NCBI GenBank assembly: GCA_014905825.1
Contig: JACGCN010000015.1
Location: forward strand, 682,001-746,000
Reading direction: 5' to 3'
DNA: 64,000 nucleotides
Origin: Lyophyllum atratum
Lineage: Eukaryota; Basidiomycota; Agaricomycetes; Agaricales; Lyophyllaceae
Shown: positions 47,868 to 60,229 of the stretch, one piece after another
How positions within the stretch are numbered: the first letter of the stretch is position 1
Layout of the letters: every line of letters starts with the position of its first letter
Position numbers and translations under genes: made by a program
The notes under the pieces: model-generated
What the model was told of the DNA's origin: nothing
The model's input: the letters and a program-made list of their open reading frames with translations, nothing else
The model's database searches: none

Positions 47868-48647
47868 GTTAGGTATGGTTGAAAGTAGGCTTGGTAGCTC
47901 TGTGGATCAGGATTTTCCTGGTGAAGCTCGGTGTCAAAAGAGCTCACCTTTATATGCTGCTTCGCGGGCATGTGCATAAGGATATGTCCAACATACATGC
48001 GTTCCTTGGCCGCACTTTGACCCCAACCTCGTTAGCAAAAGAGCAAAATCTCAAGACAGCTGTGCAGGGTAGTCACGTAGCATTATAATCCGATTAGGAA
48101 TCCTAGGAGTCCTAGGAGTCCGATCGGATTCTGACAGGGCCAGACTGGAAGATAAGCACCTTCCTAGGATAGACCGCTACACACGCCAGATGATAAAGAG
48201 CAGAGTTCGACGTGTGTAAGCGCGACGTCTCACAGGTGTGCACAGAGAGACAAGCACGGTGAACCATCGCCGGATATTTGAATTGAAAATCAGGGTCACT
48301 GTGGCCACAGGGTTTCGTCCGAGTCCCCCATCATTTTTCTGCCACCTTTTATTCCAGCGATGCGCCGCATTAAACCTTGCGGACTTCAAGCAGGTTAAGA
48401 AGACCCAGGTTTGATATAGGCACCGCAGCAGCAACGTCACTCCGATGCGTGCTTAATGGAGACCTGGTAAATTATCAAGTCCTTCGATTGAACCAAGAAT
48501 TGGACGCGAATTTACTCAGTCCATGTACTTCTGAGGAATGATATCTTGCCTACACAATCATTGATTTAGCACCAATAAGAACCACGGACGAAAAAGCGAG
48601 AAGGAAAACCGAAGCTATGTAGTCGGTCTTGGACTACACTGCTATCC
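47868..48647. other. defensin-like gene promoter and flank
   Basis: No gene. At 48089-48132 there is a small cluster of TCCTAGGAG direct repeats bounded by AATCCGAT and its inverse ATCGGATT, lying about 230 bp upstream of the peptide gene start. Confidence 0.5.
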
Positions 48648-50700
48648 TTAATGCTCACACAGCGCAAATTCGTGCTGCTTGAACGCCTGATCGTGCATAT
48701 ACACAAACTTCCTGCGTTCTTCCATGAGGTTAAGCCGGAGCTCTTTCGCGTCCTCCAAACTAATCGGGAAGTCCTCCACGTCCCCAAAGACATGATCCTG
48801 GAGCTCGACTGGAAGCGCGGAGATAGCGCTATCACCCTGCCGGACGACACCGCTCCACCAGTCTCGTCGCTGGCATGGCACGTTAGCTGTCGATATGATG
48901 CGGATGTTGGGGTCGACAAGGAAGAGGGCTAGTATCTTTCGATGACCGGGCTTCGTGGGGTCTGCCAGTTTGAACGGCTGGACCTGATGCTGTAATATGT
49001 TGGGCCAGGTGAGGAGACGGCCTTCGGGGGTGCAGATGCTTCCGACGTATTGAACGCCTGGATGATCTTGCTGGCACCCGTATACCTCCTCTAGCCAATC
49101 GTGGTGGTCCTGCATGTACGACACACCTAGATGCAGCGTCCTGGACTGTTGGCGAAACAATAATCTACTGGTAGTAATGTTTTCACTGTCATAGTAGTAT
49201 ATCGCCGAAGCGCAGATGTGTTCGTTCTGAATGTTCGATGAAATAGTTAGCACATAAGATGAACGCTATATGGCCAAAGGTTGACACCTACCAGCTGCCC
49301 TTCAACATGCCAAGAGCCGCCTTCGTACTCAGGTTGCTCAGGCGTGAGGTGGATATTTGACAGCTTGACGATCACCTGAAGACCTTGGTTGGCGTAATCT
49401 CTCCAGATGTCCACTGATTTTGCCGGGTCATCATTGATGGGTGGAGGTTCGAAAGGGCCAGGTTCGGGTTGAATCACGACGCGAATTTCCTCGTACCAGT
49501 CCCTCAGCCGGTCATTGTAGTCATGTTCGTCCTCATTATCCCCTTGTTGCAAAATCTCGGTTTCATCCCATGATTCTGGATCTGGATCGTATTCACACTC
49601 AGTGTATTTGATGCGCTGGTATACTGAGGATTGATCTTTCAGCGGAGTGAGGGTCGCGTTCCACAAGGGGATTGTACGAGAGATGATCTCCTCCAAGACA
49701 GTATATAGATTAGGGTGCTCCTTGGGATGCAGATTGTTGATGTAGCTCGTAATCCTGATGGGAACATCAGGACAGAGTCACTCGAAAACGTGGCACCCAC
49801 TTGACATGACCGTTCCCTCCTGAAATATCCACTTCGCAGGGCAACCACTGAAAGTATTGACTGAAGGGAGTAGTAAACGTCTTGCGATGCCAACGGTTCG
49901 TCGGTTGGCCATCAGTTTCGATGTCGGGTGGCACAGGAATGATCACTCCTTCGCCACTCCGCCCGACACAGTCGTTGAGTCCAACTACGCTGTCAGGAAG
50001 AATTCGACTGAGGCCATAGATTAAAGGAAAGAGCGACGGATGGACGAGATCAAGCACTTGGTCGTCAGATTCGGGATGCCAATCCTTGTCGCGCGCAGGG
50101 ACCTGTTCAAGCGGGGCAACGGCCTCATTCAAGGCTTCCTTTAGGGTATTGGGAATAGCAATGTCAGACTTCACCACGTCACCGTTATAAACGGTGACGG
50201 TGCCCGCCTTCTCGTAGATCTTGGCCTTGTATTGGAGTTCGGCGATACACCAGTCGAACATTTTCTCTGTCATATCCCTGTCATCATCGTGATCTTCGGC
50301 GAGCCCCTCCGCCTTCCACTTTGATGTAATGGTTTCGTCGAACACCTAATAGACATGTATCATGATGGTCTGGGCCTCAAGAAGGTCATCAAAGCTCGCC
50401 TTCACATGCCAGGCGGGCTTGTCCGTGAGGTGGTCCATGACCCGCATCATTGTGAACTCACGCAACGGCGTGAGCGGCAACCTTCTGATGTTTCAAGAGC
50501 TGTCCTCTCTTCAAAAGCCATTCTAGTACGCACTGGGCAATTCCATCTGTCAGGTACTTGCCATCCAGCGCATTCCTGAACAGATCTCGGCCGTCGCCTT
50601 TCTCCACGCGAGGGGTATAGTTCAAAGGCAACCCAAAACCAGGGCGTTTCAAGCGATCGGTGGGAGATGCACCCTGGGTGGTGGTGGTACTCGAATCCAT
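48648..50700 (-). CDS. DUF4246 family protein, paralogue 3
   Basis: Same exon plan as the two copies at 13-17.6 kb, starting MDSSTTTTQGASPTDRLK and ending ALCEH. The first intron (donor GTGCGT, acceptor CATCAG) must be removed to pass from GIAQ to RLPLTPLREFTMM. Other blocks: RPGFGLPLNYTPRVEKGDG, HLTDKPAWHVK, VFDETITSKWKAEGLAE, FDWCIAELQYKAKIY, YGLSRILPDSVVGLND, FSQYFQWLPCEVDISGG, WHVEGQLNEHICASAIYYYDS, LLTWPNILQHQVQPF and KPGHRKILALFLVDPN. It is closest to paralogue 1 in the C-terminal half (shared AFKQHxF-LCEH end). No signal peptide. The intermediate genes between the copies are unrelated, so this is a dispersed duplicate or an interrupted array. Confidence 0.9.
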
Positions 50701-51539
50701 GCTGGAAGAACGTGTAACGGGGGGATGTCCTGCGGCCGTGCATCGCGGATTTATTTAATATGAAGAACCAAGGATGTTGCCATCACCAGTCAAGTGTCGT
50801 TATCGCCTCGTGTACGATCGATACCAATCTATGCAGATGGGTATCTACCATTTACAGCAAAGGCGTCGATACTTCTGGAGGCATAATTGAGCAGTCAGGT
50901 AACGCCATTAAACTTGTGGAGGTTGAGTGGAAATTATGATGAGGTTATGTTTGAAGTCATGTGGCGGAGAAACCGGACCGTAAGTCATCATAGTTGACAA
51001 GTTCAATAACGCCAGTGGATGACTCTCATCCATAATTCTCCTTGTTGTCTCGTCTCTCGTCTCTCTGCCATGATTGCTTGTGAACCCCAGTGGGGGATAT
51101 TGCGGCCTCCTCGCCATTCATACAAACTACGAAGGAAGGCTGAAGCTCCGTTTTGTCGTCCCAAGTTATCCAATCCTGGATCGAACGTGTGCAAGAACTG
51201 CCGACATCATTATGAACAATGGGCGCCGATGCAGCGGCACTGGGGATGGCAGAATAGATGGGATTGAAGTCTTCCTACGGCCGACGAACTTTACCTTGTC
51301 CAAGGCAGCTGATCACCAGGCATGTTGAAGTAGGAGTTGACTGTTGAAACGTTGAAGTGCTGTTATTATTAGCTTCAGGCTCGTTCTTCCTGCCAGCCTG
51401 TCAATTTCCCGAACTAGCATTCATGCCAAGTCAGCCACATGCCAGCCTCCTCGGTTCCGTTTCTTATAAGCATAAATGTACCCAACCGAGCTAGCGTTTC
51501 GTGTCTCCAGAATCCCCAGTTTTCAAGCGACCAGTGGAT
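50701..51539. promoter_or_regulatory. divergent promoter region (DUF4246-3 / PL8)
   Basis: Flanking genes are transcribed outward. Short frames at 51019-51328 match nothing. No firm promoter motif was recognised. Confidence 0.45.
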
Positions 51540-54500
51540 ATGAGGAAAAGTTCACTTCTGACACTCTTTTGTTACACTCACACTCTTTTTCTTTCTTTTT
51601 CGTTCGTGACGGGGACCCTAGCTTCGTCACGTGGGAACCAACATACTGCCAAAAACATACAGAGGATGAACGGACTTCCTATCCAGGCACGAGCTCCGCC
51701 ATCCGGGTCAACCTCCGACGTAGCCTCTGGACGGGGAGCCTCCCGTCGCGCCATTGCATACCCTCGTAGTCACTCTAAGATGGTTCAAGCTAGAGCAGAC
51801 TCCCTCACCACCATACGCGACCGCCGTATAACCGACATTATCAGCGGCATCACAGGTGATCAAGATATTGCAGCCTGGTATGTATGTGTCAAATTTGCAC
51901 TATTTTGCATGTATTAAAAGATCATCCAGGCTTGGGACCCTTGACGCGAATGGCAAATGGCCCGACACAGAGGTTGACTATACTACAGGCTGCCCCGCTC
52001 GTCGTGCGAACTGGCCTGCTCAAGAACATTGGCGTCGTATCGGTAGATCATCTTCCCATCTTTTCAAGCTCGAGGATTAAAACCTATTCACAGTGATCAT
52101 GGCTGCCGCTTGGCTTGGTGGTCTTACAGGAACTGAACAGTTTGCTGCGGATGAAGACCTTAGAACTGCTACTTCCCTTGCTATGGACTATTGGCTCGGC
52201 CGCGATTTTACTGATCTTGCGTGTTTGGACTCCGGCGGCAAGGCTGGTTCGAGTTGTACCTGCGAGAACCCGCAAAATTGGCTCTGGTATGTCATCGATC
52301 ATAATCTGAGCCCCAAGTATCCATTAACGATCCATTCCTCAGGAACACGAATTGGTACTCCAATGTTCTCCTTACTCTCTCTATGCCGCAGTTTGCCACT
52401 ACAACTTCTTTGCAGGTAATCCTCATCCCAAAGTTTGTCACGTCGGCTTCGCTTCTTCTGGGAGACACCCTATCTGCATCGCAGCTAGAAGGTATGAACC
52501 GAATGGCGACGCGATCCTACCAATACAATGTCTCCGGCCTGACTGGAGCCAACACCCTCGACGTTTCCAGGATCGGCATGGATCAGGCGTTGATCACGAA
52601 TAACACCGACTTGTTGGCCGACGCGTACAGGCGATCTCATGAGGAACTCCAGATCTTCAACGGCGTCAAGGCCGACGGAATCCGTGCTGATGGTGCATTC
52701 GGTAAGGCGTTCAATGAAATGAAGTCTTTTATTTTTTCCCCTTTTTAACCTTTGTCATCAGGTCAACACGATGGGATGTTGTATAACGGAAACTATGGTA
52801 AGTTCCATATATCCATGTCGAATCACGGAACCGATGTTAAACATCTTAGGAAAGGACTAGTTGCGTCTTTGCGCCATGTAGCCGCCCATATAGATATTTA
52901 CTGATATTTTGCTTAGCTCCAACGCTATCCTCGGGGCCGAGATCCAAGCCGCCGGAAGCTCCTTTGCTGCCTCCCCAGCCTCTCAAGCTGCCTTCGGAAC
53001 ACTCTTCGAAGGAAATAGTTGGATGATCATCCGTAACACCATCACAGGCGTATTGCATTGGGACTTCGTGAGTCCACCCATTTCCCTAGGTCGCAGAAAA
53101 CCGTCTGATGGATGATATATCAGTCCTCGCTCGGTCGGATGATTAGCTTCCCTGTAGCCGACTTACAGTGAGTACGGTCACCCTAAAGTCAAACTGTCGT
53201 TGACTGGATATCTGTAGAGCTACGAGCGACATCAGAATGAATGTCTCTGCCGCCGGAGAGCTTGGGCAACTCTGGAAGTCGAAGCAGCTTACGCACTTCG
53301 CGGACAGCTTATCCGTACCGTCCAATGTCAATGCAGGAGGTCTCACTGGAAATCGTATGTTCTACACCAATGACTACATGGTGCGCTCGGTCTCTATCCT
53401 CTGTTTGATTTCCAGCTGCTCACGGCACTATTCCTCGATTAGGTTCACCGTGGTAGGAACTATGTTTCGACACTCAAAATGTGGTCTTCGCGATCAAGGA
53501 ACACCGAGTGCGTCAACAACCAAAATGTACATTCAATGCCCTACGTTTCAATTGCGATCATTCTGATGCCCTAAAAATAGCCCCTGGGCTTCCATCTCGC
53601 GGATGGCGTTACCTACACTCACATTCAAGGCGATGAATACGAGGATATCGCTGCAGCCTGGGACTGGGACATCATCCCCGGCATCACCACCGACTACGGC
53701 GCAACACCCCTGAACTGCAACACCAGTAAACTCCTCGGCCTCGAGGCCTTCGTCGGCGGCGCGTCTGACGGACGCATAGGTGTCGCAGCGATGCGGTATA
53801 CGAACCCCGTGACGAAACAGCTCAAGTGGCAGAAGGCATGGTTTTACCTCGAGGACGATGTTCAGTTTGTTATGGTCTCTGGCCTATCTGGTGCGAGCCC
53901 CAATACGCCTGCGATCTCCGTGCTGGACCAGCGTCGCCACGACGGGCCCGTCATCGTTGACGGATCGAACAGCAATGCTCCCAAATACACCGCTGCGCGC
54001 TCGCTATGGCACGGCGGCGTCGGCTACAAGTTCGCTGACACAGGCGCCGCGCTAGCCATCAACGTCGGAACCAAGACAGGCAGCTGGTCGAAGATTGGGG
54101 TCTCCGCGCAGCCAGATGCAAGTGTCGATCTATTCGCGGCGTGGATCCAGCACCAAGGCTCCGATGCATCATCGGTGTCCTACGCCGTTTTCCCAGGTAC
54201 GACCGCCAATTCATTCGCCCAAAAGAGCTACGACTCCAAGCTGCATCCTGTCCAGAGTGACGCCCATATCTCCGCCATCTTCGATGAGGCGAAATGTACG
54301 TTCATGGCTGTGTTCTGGGATGCTGCTGGGGGTTCTGTCACGTTCAACCCTAAGCAGGGAGGTGCACCCATCACTGTCGCAGTCAATGGAAATGCGGCTG
54401 TCATCTATAAGACACAGGAAGGAGTCGTTACCGTCTCGGACCCTTCTCAAACACGAGCCAATGTCCAGGTCACATTGACCTTGGGGCAGGGTGAACAGCC

Positions 54501-54591
54501 ATGTGGATGGAGAGGCGATCGGAAGAAGACGATTGTCTTCCCTTTGCCGAGCGGTGGTCTTGCAGGCAGCAGCGTTACGCAGGTCGTTTAG
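51540..54591 (+). CDS. secreted polysaccharide lyase family 8
   Basis: About a dozen exons. MRKSSLLTLFCYTHTLFLSF leads a signal peptide ending near TGTLA. The N-terminal alpha/alpha toroid includes LGTLDANGKWPDTEVDYTTG, ACRRANWPAQEHWRRI-like text, MAAAWLGG, then ENPQNWLWNTNWYSNVI (catalytic Asn region), and VKADGIRADGAFGQHDGMLY followed by NGNYGKD, holding the catalytic His and Tyr of PL8. The later beta-sandwich part contains TGNRMFYTNDYMVHRGRNY, LADGVTYTHIQGDEYEDI, WDWDIIPGITTDYG, SLWHGGVGY and the long last exon ending SSVTQVV. PL8 enzymes cleave hyaluronan, chondroitin or xanthan by beta-elimination; in a fungus a bacterial or plant-derived acidic polymer is likely. Catalytic residues look intact. 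Confidence 0.9.
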
Positions 54592-54998
54592 GATGGGTTG
54601 CTTGGAACTTGCTTAATTCAAACTCGGTTTGCTGGATGTTGAATAATATTAATAATAGTATAATACCCAGGGGCATTGATTAGCAACCGCTTGTTTTGCG
54701 ACAGGCTATGTTGCCGGATCATGCCTGCCACTTTCCAAGGCTACGTTCTGATAACACGCACCTCATCATACGCAGCTCGTGCAGACTGACCGCCTCAGTG
54801 ACTGCGAGGGTTCCCAAAGTGGCAGTCCTTGATCCGACTCGATCGAATCAACATCTCGATTCTCGATCACTCAAGTGATCTCATTTATAAAAGACTCGAA
54901 GTCATCGAATTGCTTCCATCTGCAGCATCTGCCTATATAAACAGATCGACTATCATCTGTTATAAGGTCAGCTACCGGAGACTAGCATCTGCCCCCCG
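54592..54998. other. intergenic
   Basis: PL8 3' flank and methyltransferase promoter. No gene or repeat seen. Confidence 0.5.
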
Positions 54999-55887
54999 AT
55001 GGCGACGCAGGCGACGGCTGATGGATTTTCCGAGGCCAACAAGACCCATTTCAACGCCACCGCCCATGAGTATGACGACATACCCCATGCTCTTGAACGG
55101 GCTCGCAGGTATGTAAATTATGCGATTTATCGTTTTTCAAGATGATTGAACCAGAAGATAAGGACGGCCGCAAGAATGAGGGAGTCCTATACCTTCGATG
55201 AGGATGCCACTACTGTTATGGAATATGCCTGTGGTACAGGTTCGTTGCGTCTTCTCGCCCGCAAACCCCAAGTTGATGGCTGAGTTGGCAGGCTTGGTGT
55301 CTAGAGAACTGGCGCCTTACGCCAAACGAATCGTCGGCGTCGATATCAGCCAGGGAATGGTTGACCAATTCAACCTCCGCGTCAGTAACCAAGGGATTGC
55401 TTCCGAAGAGATGCAGGCTCTCTGTGTTGAGCTGAAAGGGGTACCAGGGGAGCTGGGGGACGAGAAGTTCGACGTGATCGTGGTGAGTGTGGACCGGCTT
55501 CATCGACCTGTGATGCAAGCGCTGATGATGTATCCGAAGTGCGCCTCTGCGTACCACCACTTCACTTCGATCGACGACGTAACTCGTATTCTGGCATACT
55601 TCCTGAATCCAGGGGGCGCCCTCCTCGTAGTCGACCTTGCGAAGCAGGAGGGTGGACATACAGATGCAGTGCACGGCACTCATGAACATGGCCATGATCA
55701 CACGCACCATCACTCTATTCCTCAGGAGTTCCATCATCTCGTCCCCCATCGAGGTGGCCTAGACGAAGCGGACATGCAGAAAGCGTTTGAGGGTGCCGGT
55801 TTCGAGTCCTTTAGCTTCGAGAATGGGCTTACAGCCAAGAACGATGCAAAGCTTTTCCTTGCGAAAGGTATAAAGCCAGTTGTATAG
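54999..55887 (+). CDS. class I SAM-dependent methyltransferase
   Basis: Four exons: 54999-55108, about 55161-55239, about 55292-55482 and about 55540-55887. Start MATQATADGFSEANKTHFN. The SAM-binding motif I is TTVMEYACGTG followed, after an intron, by LVSRELAPYAKRIVGVDISQGMV (acidic loop D). FDVIVCASAYHHF and ILAYFLNPGGALLVVDLAK are the later Rossmann strands. The C-terminal part has a His-rich insert HGTHEHGHDHTHHHS and ends with KNDAKLFLAKGIKPVV. Such cytosolic methyltransferases are common in fungi; the substrate is not inferable. The second exon needs the acceptor ATAAG; using CCAG instead yields a stop. Confidence 0.85.
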
Positions 55888-56315
55888 ACCAAATGCAACG
55901 AATACAGATGTAGGATTAAACAATGTACCAATACCACTATGCAGCTAGTTATCTTTCACTGGTAGCAGTGGCTACCAGTTAGTCTCATACCAAGAACGTC
56001 CGCGCGTTTAGCGTGAGGTGCTTATGTGAGCCTAGGCTACCAGTGACTTCTGAGCTATGCCATCTGCCGGTAGTATTGCTGACCAAAGCCTGATAAGCGC
56101 GAAAGAAGCTGTTTCAGCTTCTTGGTATTCTCCGCGATCGGCAAAGAGCGCAATAGGTCGAGACCTAGCAAGGCTGTTCGATAAGCTCGTAGCCGGAGCT
56201 GAATCTGTGGCCTGGTCAACCCGCCTATTGGTGCCCGTGCTGTTGGCCCAGGTAGTGGAAGCAGTTGACTTTTCGGCCGTGACACCGAGTCGAGATTGAA
56301 CGTGGAGCTTGTGCG
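55888..56315. other. intergenic, convergent 3' flanks
   Basis: Open frames on both strands between 56032 and 56300 look like chance. No gene supported. Confidence 0.5.
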
Positions 56316-59300
56316 TCACCTGAGGGACAACTTGCCACCAAATTTCTCCCGAGCAACAACGTCCATCTTCTCCTTGACCTCTCGAAAAGTCTTCCACCAC
56401 GCCTGTCCTACAGGATCCTCCTCCTCCGCATCCCTATGGTCTTCATCATCAACATACTCCGACCCTCCCCAATGCCGCCTCAAAAGCACCAGCCACCACT
56501 TCAAAATCGCCACCGCCCGCTCCACACCCACATCCGAATGCTTCTTCCCATCCACCGACGCCACCAGATACTTCGTGAAGAACGCTATATCCTTCTCCTT
56601 GGGCACCCACCGGCGGTACGTATTCACCCACCCCTCGATCGCGTCCTGGATATCCCCCGTCTCCGTATACAAGAACTTCTCTCTCTTCTGCACCCCCTGC
56701 TGTCGCAGGATAGGCGGTGCGACGAAGCGTGCTCGCGGGGGTGGCGCACGCCATAGCAGATGGGCCGGAATTGGCTTTCTTTTGTGCGGCTTGAGGATCT
56801 TGCGCTGCGAAGGCGGCGAGGGCAGCTTCCCGCGCTCCTTGATGAGGCGGAGCATGGTAAGCTGCTCGTGTTGGAGATTAGGAGGCAGGCCCCGGAAGAC
56901 CTCCGGATCGATATCGAGCTTCCGCAGGGCCGCGTCAGTCATCTTGACAGCACCCGCACGCGCTTTTTTCTTGTTCAGAAAGTTATGGACTGCTGAGATG
57001 ATGGGTCGACTTTTGGGACGCTGTTGTCGGACGATGCGTTGATAGTTGGGCCCCTTCACCACGATCTTCTTGGGGAATATGTTTTTTCGTGCGGGAGCAG
57101 CCAACCTAGCAGCGACAGGTGGGACGGGAGGCGGTCCTCCAATGGCAGGAGAAGCTGAGCGGCGCTTGTACTCGCCCTCCAGTTCCTTGCGGACATCTTC
57201 CGGAAGAGCATTGAAGACCTCCATATCCACTTGCGAGAACGATGGAAGTTCCAGTGCTGTCGCCTTGGTGGGGGACTCCTGCTTCATAGGCTCCGGAATG
57301 CCATCAGATGGAGGATGAAGATATATCTCGGGAAGAGGCGGCTTCTTCGGGCTGGGGACGCGTCGAAAAGGTAGCATTTCCTGTTGCACCATGCCGCCCA
57401 ACGTCGGTTTCTCGAGCTTCTGGATTTGAATGCCGAGTCCACGAAGTTCCTTGGGATCGAAGTTGAATGACCTCAGAATGCGGTATGCATGTTCACCAAT
57501 GACCTTCTCATCGCTCGTTGCTCGACCAGCAGGTCCAATCAGTGAGATCTGTTTGTTGTACAGATCGCATTCGCCATGCCCGAGGAACTAGCGGGGATAA
57601 CTAGGTGTCAGTTTGACCGGGCAGCGAGATGAGAGAGAAACGCACCTTGGGAGGCTCAATAGGGGCCGTCGGATTGCGTTTCATGATCTTAAGAGTGATA
57701 GACCTCCCAGCCATTCCAATATCGTCCAATCGTTTCGCAACCTCCGCCGACATCTGGTAAATGAAGGTTTCTGCTTGTTCCCCGTTTTCGAACCGAATGC
57801 CATACTGTCCCAGCATCAACGTATAATCAACAGTAAGAATCACACAGAAGACACTAACATTGATCTCGCACGAGACTGATTTCCGCGGTTTGTCCGACTC
57901 CAGCTTCTTGCCATCGATTCCCCGCAGCGCGTTGTACAGCTTCTCACCCGTCAACTTCCCTAATAGATCGCATAACACAGATTTACTCTTGTCCATGAGT
58001 TCTCCAAGGGTCGTGACGCCGAATTTCTCCTGGACTTTCTGCTTCGTCGACGAGCCGAAGCCATGTAGATCGCTGATGCTGAGCGGAGCCAGGAACGCCT
58101 GGACATCGTCTGGGACAAGATGGTACGAGCCCGCAGGCTTCGCGTGCCGAGTAGCAAGGCGGGCAAGGAGGGTGTTGTGCGAGACACCGATGCTCACTAG
58201 AGACGTTTAATAACGAACATACATAGCAGAGTTGCTCGCGCATACCTTCACATCCAGTGGCTTTCCTAACTTGTGCGCGGATAGTCTCCGCAAAATCTTT
58301 CGCTGGATCGACGGCTCCAGGATCCTGCGAGCTTCGAGATCGAAGTTGCGTGACGACGTTCGTGACATCTATTAACGCCTCGTCGACTGAAACGGCTTGG
58401 AGATCGTCTGCATGACTCATTAAAATGGTATAGAACTTGAGTGAGAGCTGCTTGTATCTGTGGCAATGTTAGAAAGCATAAGAGGGAAGCACAGAATGAC
58501 TCGCGTTTCAAACTCGTAAGGGATAGTGATGACGCCTGGGCATAGCTCTCTGGCTTGTTGAAGACTGCATAGTTTGATAGTGAGGACCAGGTTGCGGGGA
58601 TAGAGGTAATAAGTCTCGTACCTCATCCCATTCTTGATTCCAAAGCTCCTTGCTTCATAGCTCGCACTCGCAATCTCACTCGTACTTGACGCACCACCCT
58701 GGCCTCCTTGCGAATGACATACCACCACAGGTTTGCCCTTCAACTGCGGCCGGCTCAGCAGTCCCGCCGAAGCAAAGAAACAATCAAAGTCGCAATGCAT
58801 AATGACTCGATCATCCACCGCCTTCTCCTTCCCCTTCCCCTTGCCCTTCCCGGGCGATTTCATGACCAGCTCAGCACCCCTCATGCTCACCCCAGTCGAC
58901 TCCCCAGTCACCTCAGACTCAACCCGGCCCAAAAGCTCCCCACCCCCGTTGGCCTCGGCACGTTCTTGCGCCTCTTGCACGAGGGTTTTCAGCTCCGCCT
59001 TCCAACTCGCCAGATGGTGCAGGCGGGAGTTCTTGTAGTAACCCTCAACGAAGTCTGGTGCGGCTGAAGTGTGGGCTTTTCGCCACTCGGGGTTGGCCAT
59101 GACGCGTGTAGCGATCGGGTTGGAGATCTGAGCGGCGTAGTTCGGAAATTCTGGCTTCGGCTCGGTGGTTTGCTGCATGAGCGCTGCCTTCGAGGGTGAT
59201 GCTATATTCGGCGCAGCGTTCTGGGCTCCCTGTTTGGAGGGTGGCTTGAATGGCTGCACTACCTTCTTAAGACCATCTTTCCTTGGCTGCCGGTATAGCG

Positions 59301-60229
59301 GGGGTGGATTCTTAGTGACGGGCGTAACAACGGATTTTGTGTATGCTTGTCCAATTTGCTTCACGGGTGTTGTGGGCAGTGGGATTGAGCCTGGCGTCAC
59401 GCTCCGCGCAGGAATGGCCGATGAGGACATGGATGCGGCGAGCAGATTAGGCTCTGCGACTTTCAACCCCTGCGTAATCTCGGAGCGTTCATTCTGGGTG
59501 AATATAAAATCTTTCCAAGGAAGTAGGACGCCCTTCTCGGCACTCTCAGTGAGCCATTCTGGCCGAACAACTTTCATGTGCTTGAATTCTCGCATTTTGG
59601 CTGCTGTGAGGGAGCACGTAAGGATATGCGTACTGCGGCGGCCTTTCAGCACGGATTAAAGTGTTTGAGTATGCGACTCACACTATAGACTTCTTGTCGA
59701 TGTAGGGACGGAAGACACCACCATGTCTGACTATTAGTTTCCGGAGATCTTGAACAGACGGCTGGGTATACCCGTTGATCTGGTGTAACCTGTCAGTGTC
59801 TTTCGATTATTTCGATGATCGTTGACTCACGTAGATAGCTAGGCCATGAAAAATCCTGCTCCCATCCCCATCTACTCCCTCAATATCGGCATTCTGAATT
59901 TGTAACTTTGCCCGCTTCCGCCGCATGTACTCCCCAAAATCACCAAAATGCGACGGGCCATATATCTCGTCGTCCTGGGCTTTGTCGACTTGAGCTAATC
60001 GTCTCTCTTCGTAGGCTTCTAGCCGTGTGCGTTTCAGAGAAGGCTGTGTGGCTGGTGGAGGTTCGAGCTCTTGGCTTTCTACCGGGCTAGCATCCGCATC
60101 TTCTTGGATTGCGTCGTCTTGGATGATGTCCCCCGGAAGAACGGCCGTTGTGAGAGCCTCAAGAAACATGGAATCATCGTCGTCGTAGTAATCAGAGGAA
60201 TTCGCCTGCGATAAGACTGGTGTCTCCAT
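56316..60229 (-). CDS. REV1: DNA repair protein REV1 (Y-family dCMP transferase)
   Basis: About eight exons, start METPVLSQANSSDYYDDDDS. A BRCT domain follows the acidic N-terminus (INGYTQPSVQDLRKLI, GGVFRPYIDKKSIVTHIL, VVRPEWLTESAEKGVLLPW; about 140-220). The polymerase core shows HCDFDCFFASAGL and SVDEALIDVT with the metal-binding Asp and Glu residues, ASASYEARSFGIKNGM, and VSIGVSHNTLLARLATRHAK. The little-finger region leads to two ubiquitin-binding motifs (FNALPEDVRKELEGEY and FRGLPPNLQHEQLTMLRL) and the C-terminal hub domain (AIEGWVNTYRRWVPKEKDI) that binds other translesion polymerases. REV1 inserts dCMP opposite abasic sites and scaffolds error-prone bypass. All domains are present. 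Confidence 0.95.

Noticed and set aside
50458..50700. Apparent frameshift in the first exon of DUF4246 paralogue 3
   Set aside because: A conserved GTGCGT...CAG intron at the same place as in both sister genes restores the frame.
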